A DNA stretch of 64,000 nt from the NCBI RefSeq assembly GCF_029255185.1, contig NZ_JAPUVO010000132.1:62001-126000 (forward strand). Direction: 5' to 3'. Shown in pieces: positions 28,001-34,563 of the stretch (positions are counted from its first letter, which is position 1; every line of letters starts with the position of its first letter). The position numbers and the translations under genes were made by a program. This DNA comes from Propionivibrio sp. (GTDB taxonomy: Bacteria > Pseudomonadota > Gammaproteobacteria > Burkholderiales > Rhodocyclaceae). The notes beneath the pieces are model-generated. The model did not search any database, was not told the DNA's origin, and saw nothing but the letters and a program-made list of their open reading frames with translations.

Positions 28001-29070
28001 CGCGCGGCCTCAATGCGCGCGGTTGGGAGATCACCCCCGACGCCTTTCGTCCCGATGTGCTGCCAGCGCATTTTTCCTTTAACTTCAAGCTGGTTGACGA
28101 ACATGGCCGGCAACTTGGGCTTTCCCGCAGCTTGACCGATCTGCGCGGCGAGTGGGGCGGCAAGGCCAAGCAGGAATTCACCGAGCTGCACGAGACGCCG
28201 TCAGAGTACGCGGGGATGACCGACTGGAGTTTCGGCGAGTTGCCCGAATTGATGAAAGTTGACGTTGGCGGCGGGCAGATGGTGGTTGGCTATCCTGGCC
28301 TTTCCGACGATGGCGAGAGCGTCTCGCTGTGTGTTTTCGATACCGCCGAAGAGGCACGCGAAGCGCATGCGACGGGGCTGCTGCGGCTGTACATGTTGCA
28401 GTTCCGTGATCAACTCAAATACTTCGAGAAGAACCTGCCGGGTCTGACGCAAATGGCCATGGCCTTCATGCCGCTTGGTTCGCTCGACGATCTGCGCCGA
28501 CAGCTTATCGACCTCACCTTCGCGCGCGCCTGCTTGGTCGAGCCCTGGCCGACCAATGCCGAAAGCTTCATGCTGCGCTGCGCCGAAGCCAAGTCGCGCC
28601 TCGGCCTGCTGGCGCAGGAAATCTGCCGCCTGGTCGGGCAGATATTGGCTGACTGGCAACAACTGCAAAAGAAACTGCCGGCTTTCAAAGTACATGCGGC
28701 AGCCGTGCAGGATATCAACAAGCAAGTCGCCCGGCTGATCGGCAAACGCTTCATCGCCGATACCCCCTTTGAGCGCTTGCAGCATTATCCGCGTTACCTC
28801 AAAGCCATTGGGTTGCGTCTTGACAAACTCAAGGCCGGCGGAGGCGAGGGCGCGGCGCGCGATGCCCGCCTGCTCGCCGAATTCGCGCCGCTGTGGACGA
28901 ACTACGAACGACGTGCCATCGTGCTCGCCAAACAGGGCGTCACTGATACCCAGGTCGAGCAGTTCCGCTGGCTGCTGGAGGAACTGCGCGTTCAGCTTTT
29001 CGCCCAGGAACTGCGCACCCCGGCGCCGGTGTCGACCAAGCGGCTGCAGAAGATGTGGGAGGGGATTTGA
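25060..29070 (+). CDS. hrpA: ATP-dependent RNA helicase HrpA
   Basis: Very large DEAH-box helicase, 1336 aa: Walker A GETGSGKT at 90-97, DEAH at about 188-191, helicase C-terminal motifs (TNVAETSLTVPG, QRSGRCGR), HA2/OB region, and the long C-terminal domain typical of HrpA (DUF3418). Processes mRNA or rescues stalled ribosomes in relatives. The start is probably TTG 25060, which aligns with the helical N-terminus; ATG 25120 is an alternative. Residues about 606-638 are a Pro/Ser/Gly-rich insertion absent from the family, coded by a palindromic repeat (see findings). Confidence 0.9.
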   Translation: MKRNSEFADCLAVDQRHLRSMARDLRHLFGARRDALQAECNRLLETSRAAVAVRRERLPRPEFADDLPVNARRAEIAELIEKHQVVIVCGETGSGKTTQIPKICLELGRGTTGLIGHTQPRRIAARATAARIAQELHSELGSHVGYKIRFSDRTSPQSYIKLMTDGILLAETQGDPWLAQYDTLILDEAHERSLNIDFLLGYLKQILPKRPDLKLVITSATIDAERFSKHFNAAPVIEVSGRMFPVEVRYRPVQTEEAEKDDERDLYDAIVDACDELNRTGPGDVLVFLPGEREIREAAEALRKHAFGRGGVHPEILPLFARLSVEEQSRLFRPHDGRRIVLATNVAETSLTVPGIRYVVDSGLARVKRYSYRNKVEQLQIEKIAQASANQRSGRCGRVAAGVCIRLYDEQEFNLRPPYADPEILRSSLAGVILRMKALRIGDVEDFPFIEAPPPKAISDGYQLLLELGAVTDDHALTTIGQELAKMPLDPRVARMIVAARDEGCLREILVIAAALTVQDPRERPQERQGSADAAHKKFADEKSEFLSWLKLWTWYEAEVGHKKSQRKLVEACHENFLSALRMREWRDIHSQLHSLAVEHGWLKEASPPTSFPRKGAPASSLRSQSDEDSALGRPGGRINQIPATYDAIHRALLAGLLGNIGCKSEDSGYYLGARGMKFLIHPGSALNKKAGKWIAAAEITETTKLFARCVARIEPDWIEKVGAHLIKRSWFDPHWEKKAMQVVAFERSTLYGIVVHPNKRVNFGPMNPQEAREIFIRQALVGGEVSEEYVRRWAFFTHNHQLMLDIETLEHKSRRPDVLVDDELIFAFYDQIIPEGLSNGAEFDHWRREAERENKELLYLKREDLMRHEAAGVTTEAFPHQLKLGGIEFALTYHFEPGSPRDGVTLTVPLAQLNQIPATRCEWLVPGLLKEKVIQLIKTTPQKIRSKLVPVPDFAAEFAAAVQPSDKSLVLALIAYILHSRGLNARGWEITPDAFRPDVLPAHFSFNFKLVDEHGRQLGLSRSLTDLRGEWGGKAKQEFTELHETPSEYAGMTDWSFGELPELMKVDVGGGQMVVGYPGLSDDGESVSLCVFDTAEEAREAHATGLLRLYMLQFRDQLKYFEKNLPGLTQMAMAFMPLGSLDDLRRQLIDLTFARACLVEPWPTNAESFMLRCAEAKSRLGLLAQEICRLVGQILADWQQLQKKLPAFKVHAAAVQDINKQVARLIGKRFIADTPFERLQHYPRYLKAIGLRLDKLKAGGGEGAARDARLLAEFAPLWTNYERRAIVLAKQGVTDTQVEQFRWLLEELRVQLFAQELRTPAPVSTKRLQKMWEGI
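26877..26972. repeat. REP-like palindromic element inserted in frame in hrpA
   Basis: The left flank GGCCAGCCCCCCAA mirrors the right flank TTGGGGCGGCC. Between them is the hairpin CCTCCTTCC-CGA-GGAAGGGGG (9 bp with one G-T pair). The element changes local composition, and the encoded segment interrupts the join between HGWLKEA and INQIPATYDAIHRALLAGLL, which are contiguous in HrpA. I recognise the type as a betaproteobacterial intergenic palindrome, but I cannot count copies elsewhere. Confidence 0.55.
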
Positions 29071-29080
29071 GCAACAAAAC

Positions 29081-29251
29081 CGCTTTCAACGTAGAGATCG
29101 CAGAGACGCAAAGGACGCAGAGAAAAATTCGATGTTCGTTCGTCAGGGGTGGTGCTCATCTCGGAATCCGTTGCTATCTTGTGATTTTTTTCTTCGCGAT
29201 CTCCGCGTCTCTGCTCCCAAGGGGGTTTCCTTCGGGGCACGTTGAAAGAGC
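29081..29251. repeat. Long inverted repeat, CGCAGAG type, degenerate copy
   Basis: The left arm CGCTTTCAACGTAGAGATCG and continuation (to about 29123) is made of near-repeats of CGCAGAGRN; the right arm (about 29191-29251) reads back as GCGATCTCCGCGTCTCTG and ends GTTGAAAGAGC, with a CCCAAGGGGGTTTCC insert. It fills the gap between hrpA and the EI24 gene and shares arms with the copy at 47269. No gene is seen in it. Confidence 0.65.
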
Positions 29252-29281
29252 TTAGGTTTTTTACCTGAAAGGAGCCATCAC

Positions 29282-30025
29282 GTGGGTGAAGTAATATTGG
29301 CGCTGCGGCGCAGTCTCATCACGCTCGGTTGCGGCCGGGTGTGGTTTTACATGCTCATGCCGGCGCTTTTGGCGCTGATCGTCATGGTCGGGCTGTCCGC
29401 TTTTCTGCTTGAGCGGCTGATATCCGGATTCGTCGAGCAGCCGCCGATGAGCTGGATTGCCGCCTGGGGTGCCTTCTGGCTGGCCAAACTGCTGGCGGCC
29501 CTTGGCGGCTGGCTGCTGATTCTCTCCGCCAGCTACCTGATTGCCCTGTTGTTGACGGCGATTGTCGTTCTGCCGCTGCTGCTCAAGCATCTGGCGGCGG
29601 TTGATTACCCTGAGCTGGCGCGCATGGGCAGTGACAGCCTGGTGGCGTCGACCTGGAACAGTCTGTGGGCCGCCGTCCTGTTCATCGCTGGCTGGCTGCT
29701 GACGCTGCCGCTGTGGCTGGTGCCGGGGTTGGGCCTGTTACTGCCGTTTTTCTGGATGGCCTGGCTCAATCGCCGGACCTTTGCCTTCGACGCCCTAGCC
29801 GTGCATGCCACTGACGACGAATGGCGCGAACTGCGTCGTCAGCAGGCCATGCCGCTACTGGTGCTGGGTCTGTGCATGGCGCTGCTTGCGCATGTTCCGT
29901 TCATGGGTTTGCTGGCGCCATCGCTGGCGGCGCTGGCCTATGTCCATTTTTGTCTTGAAGCGCTGCACCGCTTGCGGCAGGGCGCAGTGGTCGAGGTTAT
30001 TGAAAATTCGGAGGGCAGGGCATGA
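29282..30025 (+). CDS. EI24-domain (CysZ-like) membrane protein
   Basis: 247 aa with five or six hydrophobic segments and the EI24 core (PLWLVPGLGLLLPFFWMAWLNRRTFAFDAL). E. coli CysZ, a sulphate permease, belongs to this superfamily, but this protein is only distantly like it, so no substrate is claimed. GTG 29282 is the start, with a strong aaggag 10 bases upstream. The 3' end overlaps the next gene by ATGA, suggesting a two-gene unit. Confidence 0.75.
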   Translation: MGEVILALRRSLITLGCGRVWFYMLMPALLALIVMVGLSAFLLERLISGFVEQPPMSWIAAWGAFWLAKLLAALGGWLLILSASYLIALLLTAIVVLPLLLKHLAAVDYPELARMGSDSLVASTWNSLWAAVLFIAGWLLTLPLWLVPGLGLLLPFFWMAWLNRRTFAFDALAVHATDDEWRELRRQQAMPLLVLGLCMALLAHVPFMGLLAPSLAALAYVHFCLEALHRLRQGAVVEVIENSEGRA

Positions 30026-30777
30026 ACTTTGGCGCACTCATCATCGGCGACGAAATTCTTTCGGGAAAACGTATCGATCAGCATTTCGGGAAAATGACCC
30101 AACTGCTTGGCGCACGCGGCTTACGGCTATCCTGGGCGGAATATATCGGCGACGAACGTTCGCGCATCGCGGCAAGCCTGCGGCGCAGTATGGCGACAGG
30201 CGATGCGGTCTTCTGCTTTGGCGGTATCGGCAACACGCCGGACGACCACACGCGGCAGGCCGCTGCTGAAGCACTGGGCGTCGATCTGGTGCTACATCCG
30301 GATGCCGAACGCGAGATTCGCGCCCGTTTTGGTGACCAGACCGACGACACCCGCTTATTGCTCGCAACGTTTCCGCGCGGCGTCGACATCGTCCCCAACC
30401 CCTTCAACCGCATTGCCGGGTTCTGTGTGCGCGATCACTATTTTCTGCCCGGCTTTCCGCAAATGGCGCATCCGATGGCCGAGTGGGCGCTTGATACCTT
30501 TTACCGCCATCACTTCAATCGCCATCCCATGGTCGATAAGGCTTTTTTGCTGACCGGACCGAATGCCTACGAAAGCGCGCTGCTTTCGTTGATGGAGCGC
30601 ATCGTTGCCGATTATCCGACGCTGCGCCTGTTCAGTCTGCCGTCGATTGGTGAAGACGGGCAGCGGCGGCATCTGGAACTTGGGGTCGAAGGTGACGAGG
30701 CGCTGGTCGACCAGGCGCTCGAGGAGATCAGGCAAGAAATAGAGCAGCGCGGCATTGTCTGGCGCTGGCGGGAGTAG
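30022..30777 (+). CDS. CinA-N/MoaB-type molybdopterin-binding-domain protein
   Basis: 251 aa. The N-terminus has the MoCF-biosynthesis fold (LIIGDEILSGKRID, then FCFGGIGNTPDDHTRQAAAEAL), as in the first domain of CinA, and a C-terminal alpha/beta extension instead of the amidase domain. Proteins of this short form are annotated as competence/damage-inducible CinA-like. It could act on ADP-ribose or pyridine nucleotides as CinA does, but key residues were not checked. Coupled to the EI24 gene and ended by a strong terminator. Confidence 0.8.
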   Translation: MNFGALIIGDEILSGKRIDQHFGKMTQLLGARGLRLSWAEYIGDERSRIAASLRRSMATGDAVFCFGGIGNTPDDHTRQAAAEALGVDLVLHPDAEREIRARFGDQTDDTRLLLATFPRGVDIVPNPFNRIAGFCVRDHYFLPGFPQMAHPMAEWALDTFYRHHFNRHPMVDKAFLLTGPNAYESALLSLMERIVADYPTLRLFSLPSIGEDGQRRHLELGVEGDEALVDQALEEIRQEIEQRGIVWRWRE

Positions 30778-30802
30778 ACGAAAACCTCGCCTTTGCCGTA
30801 AA

Positions 30803-30832
30803 CGACAAAACCCCGTTTCCGGGGTTTTGTCG
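30803..30832. terminator. Strong bidirectional terminator
   Basis: CGACAAAACCCCG (30803-30815), TTTC loop, CGGGGTTTTGTCG (30820-30832): a perfect 13-bp stem holding A- and T-tracts, between the convergent CinA-N-like and phasin genes. Confidence 0.85.
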
Positions 30833-30878
30833 TGCGCCTACGGGCGGGTAGCGCCAAAGCGCGTGAAGCAGACAGCGA

Positions 30879-31433
30879 CTATTTTTTCTTGCCGGTAGGG
30901 GCCGCGGCACTCACCGCATTGACCGTGGCATTGCTTGCCGTAGCGATGTTGGCTTCAGCAATTTCAGCAGCCTGCTTGACTACATTCTTCATATTGTCGA
31001 AGGCCGAGCTGGCGGCTTCGAGTGCTGACTTGACGGCGGCAACGGCGACATCGGAACCGGCCGGGGCATTCTTTGCGGCCTTGTCCATCAGGCTTGATAC
31101 CTGTTTCTGGAAATCGCCAAACTGGCTTTCGAGCTGCTTGGACACTTCCTCTTTCGATTGTGCCGAAATTTCGTAGAGGCTGCGGCTGTAGGCCACGGCC
31201 TGTTCGACGGCCGGCTGAAACTGAGCTGCGGTTAGCGCCAAGGCTTCCTTGGGATCTTTGGCGCCAAGTAGAGCCTTGGTATTGGCCATGCCGTCTTCCA
31301 GCATCGAGCGGGCGGTATTCAGGTTCAGAGCAGCGATACGTTCAGCGCTGGCCAGAGCGGTGTTGGCGAGTGACAGCATGGCATCAACAGAGGCTTTGTT
31401 GGCCGCAGCAAATTGTTCGGGGGTTGTGAACAT
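30879..31433 (-). CDS. phaP: Phasin (polyhydroxyalkanoate granule-associated protein)
   Basis: 184 aa, almost wholly helical and Ala-rich, starting MFTTPEQFAAANKASVDAML, the classic Phasin_2 opening; it coats PHA granules. The C-terminus is Lys-rich (PTGKKK). A good Shine-Dalgarno (aggag) precedes the ATG. The promoter 31516-31543 is near-perfect sigma-70 and is flanked by TGC-rich sequences like those bound by the repressor PhaR in other bacteria. PHA storage by this organism is inferred from this gene; no synthase is in the window. Confidence 0.9.
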   Translation of the reverse strand: MFTTPEQFAAANKASVDAMLSLANTALASAERIAALNLNTARSMLEDGMANTKALLGAKDPKEALALTAAQFQPAVEQAVAYSRSLYEISAQSKEEVSKQLESQFGDFQKQVSSLMDKAAKNAPAGSDVAVAAVKSALEAASSAFDNMKNVVKQAAEIAEANIATASNATVNAVSAAAPTGKKK

Positions 31434-31489
31434 GGTAAATCTCCTAGGTAAAAAAACGAGGACATGTGCAATGTTTGGCTAGTCAATTA

Positions 31490-31566
31490 ACTTGCTGCAC
31501 TGCACCATAGAAACGATTATAGACTCGGAAAACAGCTTGTCAAGCTTTTATGTTGCGGCGCAGCAA
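31490..31566 (-). promoter_or_regulatory. phaP promoter with flanking TGC-rich (PhaR-like) sites
   Basis: On the minus strand TTGACA (31543-31538), a 16-base spacer and TATAAT (31521-31516) are both exact consensus. Just downstream of the expected start lies GGTGCAGTGCAGCAAG (31505-31490), and upstream of -35 is TTGCTGCGCCGCAA (31566-31553). PhaR is known to bind TGC-rich operators in phasin promoters; the assignment here is by resemblance. Confidence 0.6.
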
Positions 31567-31635
31567 ATATATTTTCCGTTTGATTCGCTTGGTTTTTAAA
31601 GCCTGATGGTAGCGCTCAGGTTCTGTAGAAGCGTA

Positions 31636-32238
31636 CTACCTGGGAGCGACGGTTTCCGACGGCTTGAGCGTCAGGGGTTCGCCTTTCTGCTCGTCGGCCG
31701 CCGTGTTCTTGCCCTTGGGTTGGATGATCGCCCGCACCCGCGCTTGTGTGGCGCCGGTGGCGGTCTTGGTCTCGCCGCCGCCGTTAGTAACGAGATATTT
31801 CTCGGTCAGCGCGTCAAAGGAAATGTAATGCCCCTTGACTTCATCGAGTCCGCTCTTTACCCAGCCGCGAACAAAAAATTCGGTTTTTTCGTCGCGCGCA
31901 TCGTGCTCGATGCGTTCGCCTTCACCTTCAATGTATTCATCCTGACCTTCGCGCTTCTGCCGGAAGCGCGCCAAGCCATTGGCGCCGCCAGTGGCGACGC
32001 CTTTCTGGAAACCGTCGGCATCCTGGGTGACGACCAGCCGACTGGTACGAATCTGCAGCGTCCCTTGATTAAGTACCACGTTGCCTTCAAACACCTGCAC
32101 CTTTTTGACGTCGTCCATGCTGATACGATCAGCCTCGATGTTGATTGGTTTCTCGCGATCGGCTTTTTCCGCGTGCGCCGACAGGGCGAGAGCGGTCAGC
32201 AGGAGGGCGGCAAGGCGACAGGGTAATGTTGGCATCAT
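31636..32238 (-). CDS. lptA: LPS transport periplasmic protein LptA
   Basis: 200 aa with a cleavable signal peptide (hydrophobic LAALLLTALALSAHA), then the OstA/LptA beta-jellyroll (INIEADRISMDDVKKVQVFEGNV, repeated beta-strands), which bridges LPS from LptC to LptD. The C-terminal 40 residues are low-complexity and Lys/Thr-rich. It overlaps lptC by ATGA. In many proteobacteria lptB and rpoN follow; here the next gene downstream is phaP, so lptB must be elsewhere. Confidence 0.9.
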   Translation of the reverse strand: MMPTLPCRLAALLLTALALSAHAEKADREKPINIEADRISMDDVKKVQVFEGNVVLNQGTLQIRTSRLVVTQDADGFQKGVATGGANGLARFRQKREGQDEYIEGEGERIEHDARDEKTEFFVRGWVKSGLDEVKGHYISFDALTEKYLVTNGGGETKTATGATQARVRAIIQPKGKNTAADEQKGEPLTLKPSETVAPR

Positions 32239-32825
32239 GGATTCTTCTTTTTAGTGTATCGACTTTCCAGAACGGCGGAGGCTTGAGATTCAAGTACGTA
32301 GGTCTGCGCCCGGGTATCGACCTTCATGCCGACGCCCTTGACCCAGGATTTGCCCTGGGTGATCAGCACCTGGCTTTTGGTGAACGCTTTTTCGTCGTCC
32401 GGCAGGACCGTGAGTTCAGGCGTAAAACCGGTCATCGCTGCGTCTGTCGCAGTCGCCGCACGGGTGATCCGGACATTGTCGTATAAATCAATCTGCTGGC
32501 CGTCCTTGTTCGCATGCCCACGCTCGGCAAGCAGGGTCACGGTGGGACTTTTGGGGTACAGATAGACCAGGTTCGGCTTGAACATGTCGGTGCTGTCGTC
32601 ATCCGGGTAATGCCGGATGTCGCTGGCCTTAAGTGTGTATTGCAGCCGCCCGGTCTGATCCAGCTTGCGCAGGACGCCATCCGAAACGATGTAATCCGGG
32701 TCGTGCCGATTTTTGCCGTCACGCCGCACTTCAGGTAACTCGGTGGCATAGCGCAGCCAGAAAGTCAGGCCGGTCAGGGCCAGCAGCAGACTCAGCGGGA
32801 AGAGAGCGCTGCCCCACTGTTTCAT
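32235..32825 (-). CDS. lptC: LPS export system protein LptC
   Basis: 196 aa bitopic protein: one N-terminal helix (LFPLSLLLALTGLTFWL) and a periplasmic LptC beta-jellyroll (PDYIVSDGVLRKLDQTGRLQ, HYPDDDSTDMFKP). It takes LPS from LptBFG and passes it to LptA. ATG 32825 is the start; the longer frame only overlaps kdsC. It is coupled to kdsC by a 4-base overlap and to lptA by ATGA. Confidence 0.9.
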   Translation of the reverse strand: MKQWGSALFPLSLLLALTGLTFWLRYATELPEVRRDGKNRHDPDYIVSDGVLRKLDQTGRLQYTLKASDIRHYPDDDSTDMFKPNLVYLYPKSPTVTLLAERGHANKDGQQIDLYDNVRITRAATATDAAMTGFTPELTVLPDDEKAFTKSQVLITQGKSWVKGVGMKVDTRAQTYVLESQASAVLESRYTKKKNP

Positions 32826-33367
32826 TTTGTGAGGGCCGGCAGATAGGGGGCAAGTACGGCGTCGAGTTTGCCCTGTGCATCGAGAATGAACTCGCAGACT
32901 TCGCGTACGGCGCCGCGCCCGCCGATCTTGCTCGAAAGCATGCGGGCGTAGGGCTTGACCGCCTCGTGGCAATCGGCAGGCGCGGCCGAGAAGCCGCAGG
33001 CGCCCATGATTTTCAGATCGACGATGTCGTCGCCCATGTAGCCGGCCTCATCGATGCTGATACCTTGTTTGGCGAGCAGGTCGTGCAGGGCTTCCAACTT
33101 GTTCGAGACGCCCTGATAGAGGATGTCGATGCCCAGGTTCTGCATACGCAACTCAACACAACGGGCTGTGCGACCAGTGATGATGGCCACAGTGATGCCG
33201 GCGCTCTGCAGCATGTGCATGCCGAGGCCGTCGAGACTGTTGAAGGCTTTCATTTCAATGCCTTCGTCGGTGTAAAAAAGCGAGCCCTCGGAGAGTACGC
33301 CGTCGACGTCAAAAGCCATCAGCTTGAGGCGGCGGGCGCGGGCCTGGGTGTCGTTAAGTGAGATCAT
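32822..33367 (-). CDS. kdsC: 3-deoxy-D-manno-octulosonate 8-phosphate phosphatase KdsC
   Basis: 181 aa HAD phosphatase without a cap domain: motif I FDVDGVLSEG (nucleophile and acid Asp), motif II TGR, motif IV GYMGDDIVDLKIM. It makes free Kdo from Kdo-8-P for the LPS inner core. The start overlaps the kdsD stop by one base and its end overlaps lptC, so kdsD-kdsC-lptC-lptA reads as one operon. Confidence 0.93.
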   Translation of the reverse strand: MISLNDTQARARRLKLMAFDVDGVLSEGSLFYTDEGIEMKAFNSLDGLGMHMLQSAGITVAIITGRTARCVELRMQNLGIDILYQGVSNKLEALHDLLAKQGISIDEAGYMGDDIVDLKIMGACGFSAAPADCHEAVKPYARMLSSKIGGRGAVREVCEFILDAQGKLDAVLAPYLPALTK

Positions 33368-34350
33368 TAAATGGCTTTTGCTTGGAAGAGGTCGTGCATA
33401 TTGAGTGCACCGATCAATCGACCGTCATCGTCCGCGACGGGAATCTGGTTGATCTTGTATTTGTCCATCATATCGACTGCTTCGGCGGTGAGCTTGTCCG
33501 GGTTAATGCGGTGTGGCCTGGCGCTCATGACCTCGCTCACGGTGAGTCCCTGCAGGTCGCGATTGCCCACGATGGCGCGGCGCAGGTCGCCGTCGGTGAA
33601 TATCCCGAGGATCTGGCGTTCGGGTGTGATGACGACGGTCATGCCGATTCGGCCACGCGAGATTTCACGCGTCGCTTCGGTCACGCTGGCATTTGCCAGA
33701 ACAGTCGGAACGGCGTCGCCGGTGCGCATCACGTCGCGGATGCGGGTCAGCAACTGTCGGCCGAGCGTGCCGCCAGGGTGCGAGCGGGCGAAGTCATCGG
33801 CGCCAAATCCACGTGCGTCGAGCAGGGCTACAGCCAGCGCATCGCCCAGCGCCAGTGCCGCCGTGGTGCTGGCGGTTGGTGCCAGGTTGAGCGGGCAGGC
33901 TTCCTGCGCGACACCGGCATTGAGGTGCGCATCGGCGTCGCGGGCCAGTGACGATTTCGGGTTGCCGGTCATGGCGATCAGTTTGGCGCCTTGACGCTTG
34001 ATTGACGGCAGGATGTTGAGCAACTCATCGCTCTCGCCCGAATTGGAGAGGGCGATCAGGACGTCGTCGGAGGTGATCATGCCAAGGTCGCCGTGGCTGG
34101 CTTCGGCAGGGTGGACGAAATAGGCCGGCGTTCCGGTGCTGGCCAGTGTCGAGGCGATCTTGCGCCCGATGTGCCCGGATTTGCCGATACCGCTGACAAT
34201 GACGCGACCGTGGCAATTTAGAATCAGCGACAGGGCTTGCAGAAAGTTGTCGTCAATGCGGTCGATCAGAGCCAGGACGGCATCGCCCTCGATACGCAGC
34301 ACCTGTCGCGCGAGGTCGAGAGTCTTGGAGGACGGCTGGATTTGGTTCAT
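33367..34350 (-). CDS. kdsD: Arabinose-5-phosphate isomerase KdsD
   Basis: 327 aa: a SIS sugar-isomerase domain (VSGIGKSGHIGRKIASTL, EASHGDLGMI, ALSNSGESDE) and two CBS modules in the last 120 residues. Converts ribulose-5-P to arabinose-5-P, the first Kdo precursor. First gene of the Kdo/Lpt operon, divergent from the dynamin-like GTPase gene across about 210 bases. Confidence 0.93.
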   Translation of the reverse strand: MNQIQPSSKTLDLARQVLRIEGDAVLALIDRIDDNFLQALSLILNCHGRVIVSGIGKSGHIGRKIASTLASTGTPAYFVHPAEASHGDLGMITSDDVLIALSNSGESDELLNILPSIKRQGAKLIAMTGNPKSSLARDADAHLNAGVAQEACPLNLAPTASTTAALALGDALAVALLDARGFGADDFARSHPGGTLGRQLLTRIRDVMRTGDAVPTVLANASVTEATREISRGRIGMTVVITPERQILGIFTDGDLRRAIVGNRDLQGLTVSEVMSARPHRINPDKLTAEAVDMMDKYKINQIPVADDDGRLIGALNMHDLFQAKAI

Positions 34351-34563
34351 GGGCGGGCAGCGGTTATGACTGGCCAGAGTATAACAGAAGCCTCGGAGGC
34401 CCCTGACTACTGAAGGATCTTGGCTGCCAAACAGGGCGATTACCCTGGGTCGTCAAATGACGTCCGCAGGCATGCGACTGCTTTCTAAAATCAACTTCCA
34501 TGTGATTGATTGATCTAGGCTTTGTGATAGAGTTCCCAAACATGTGTTCCGCTGGAATTGCTC

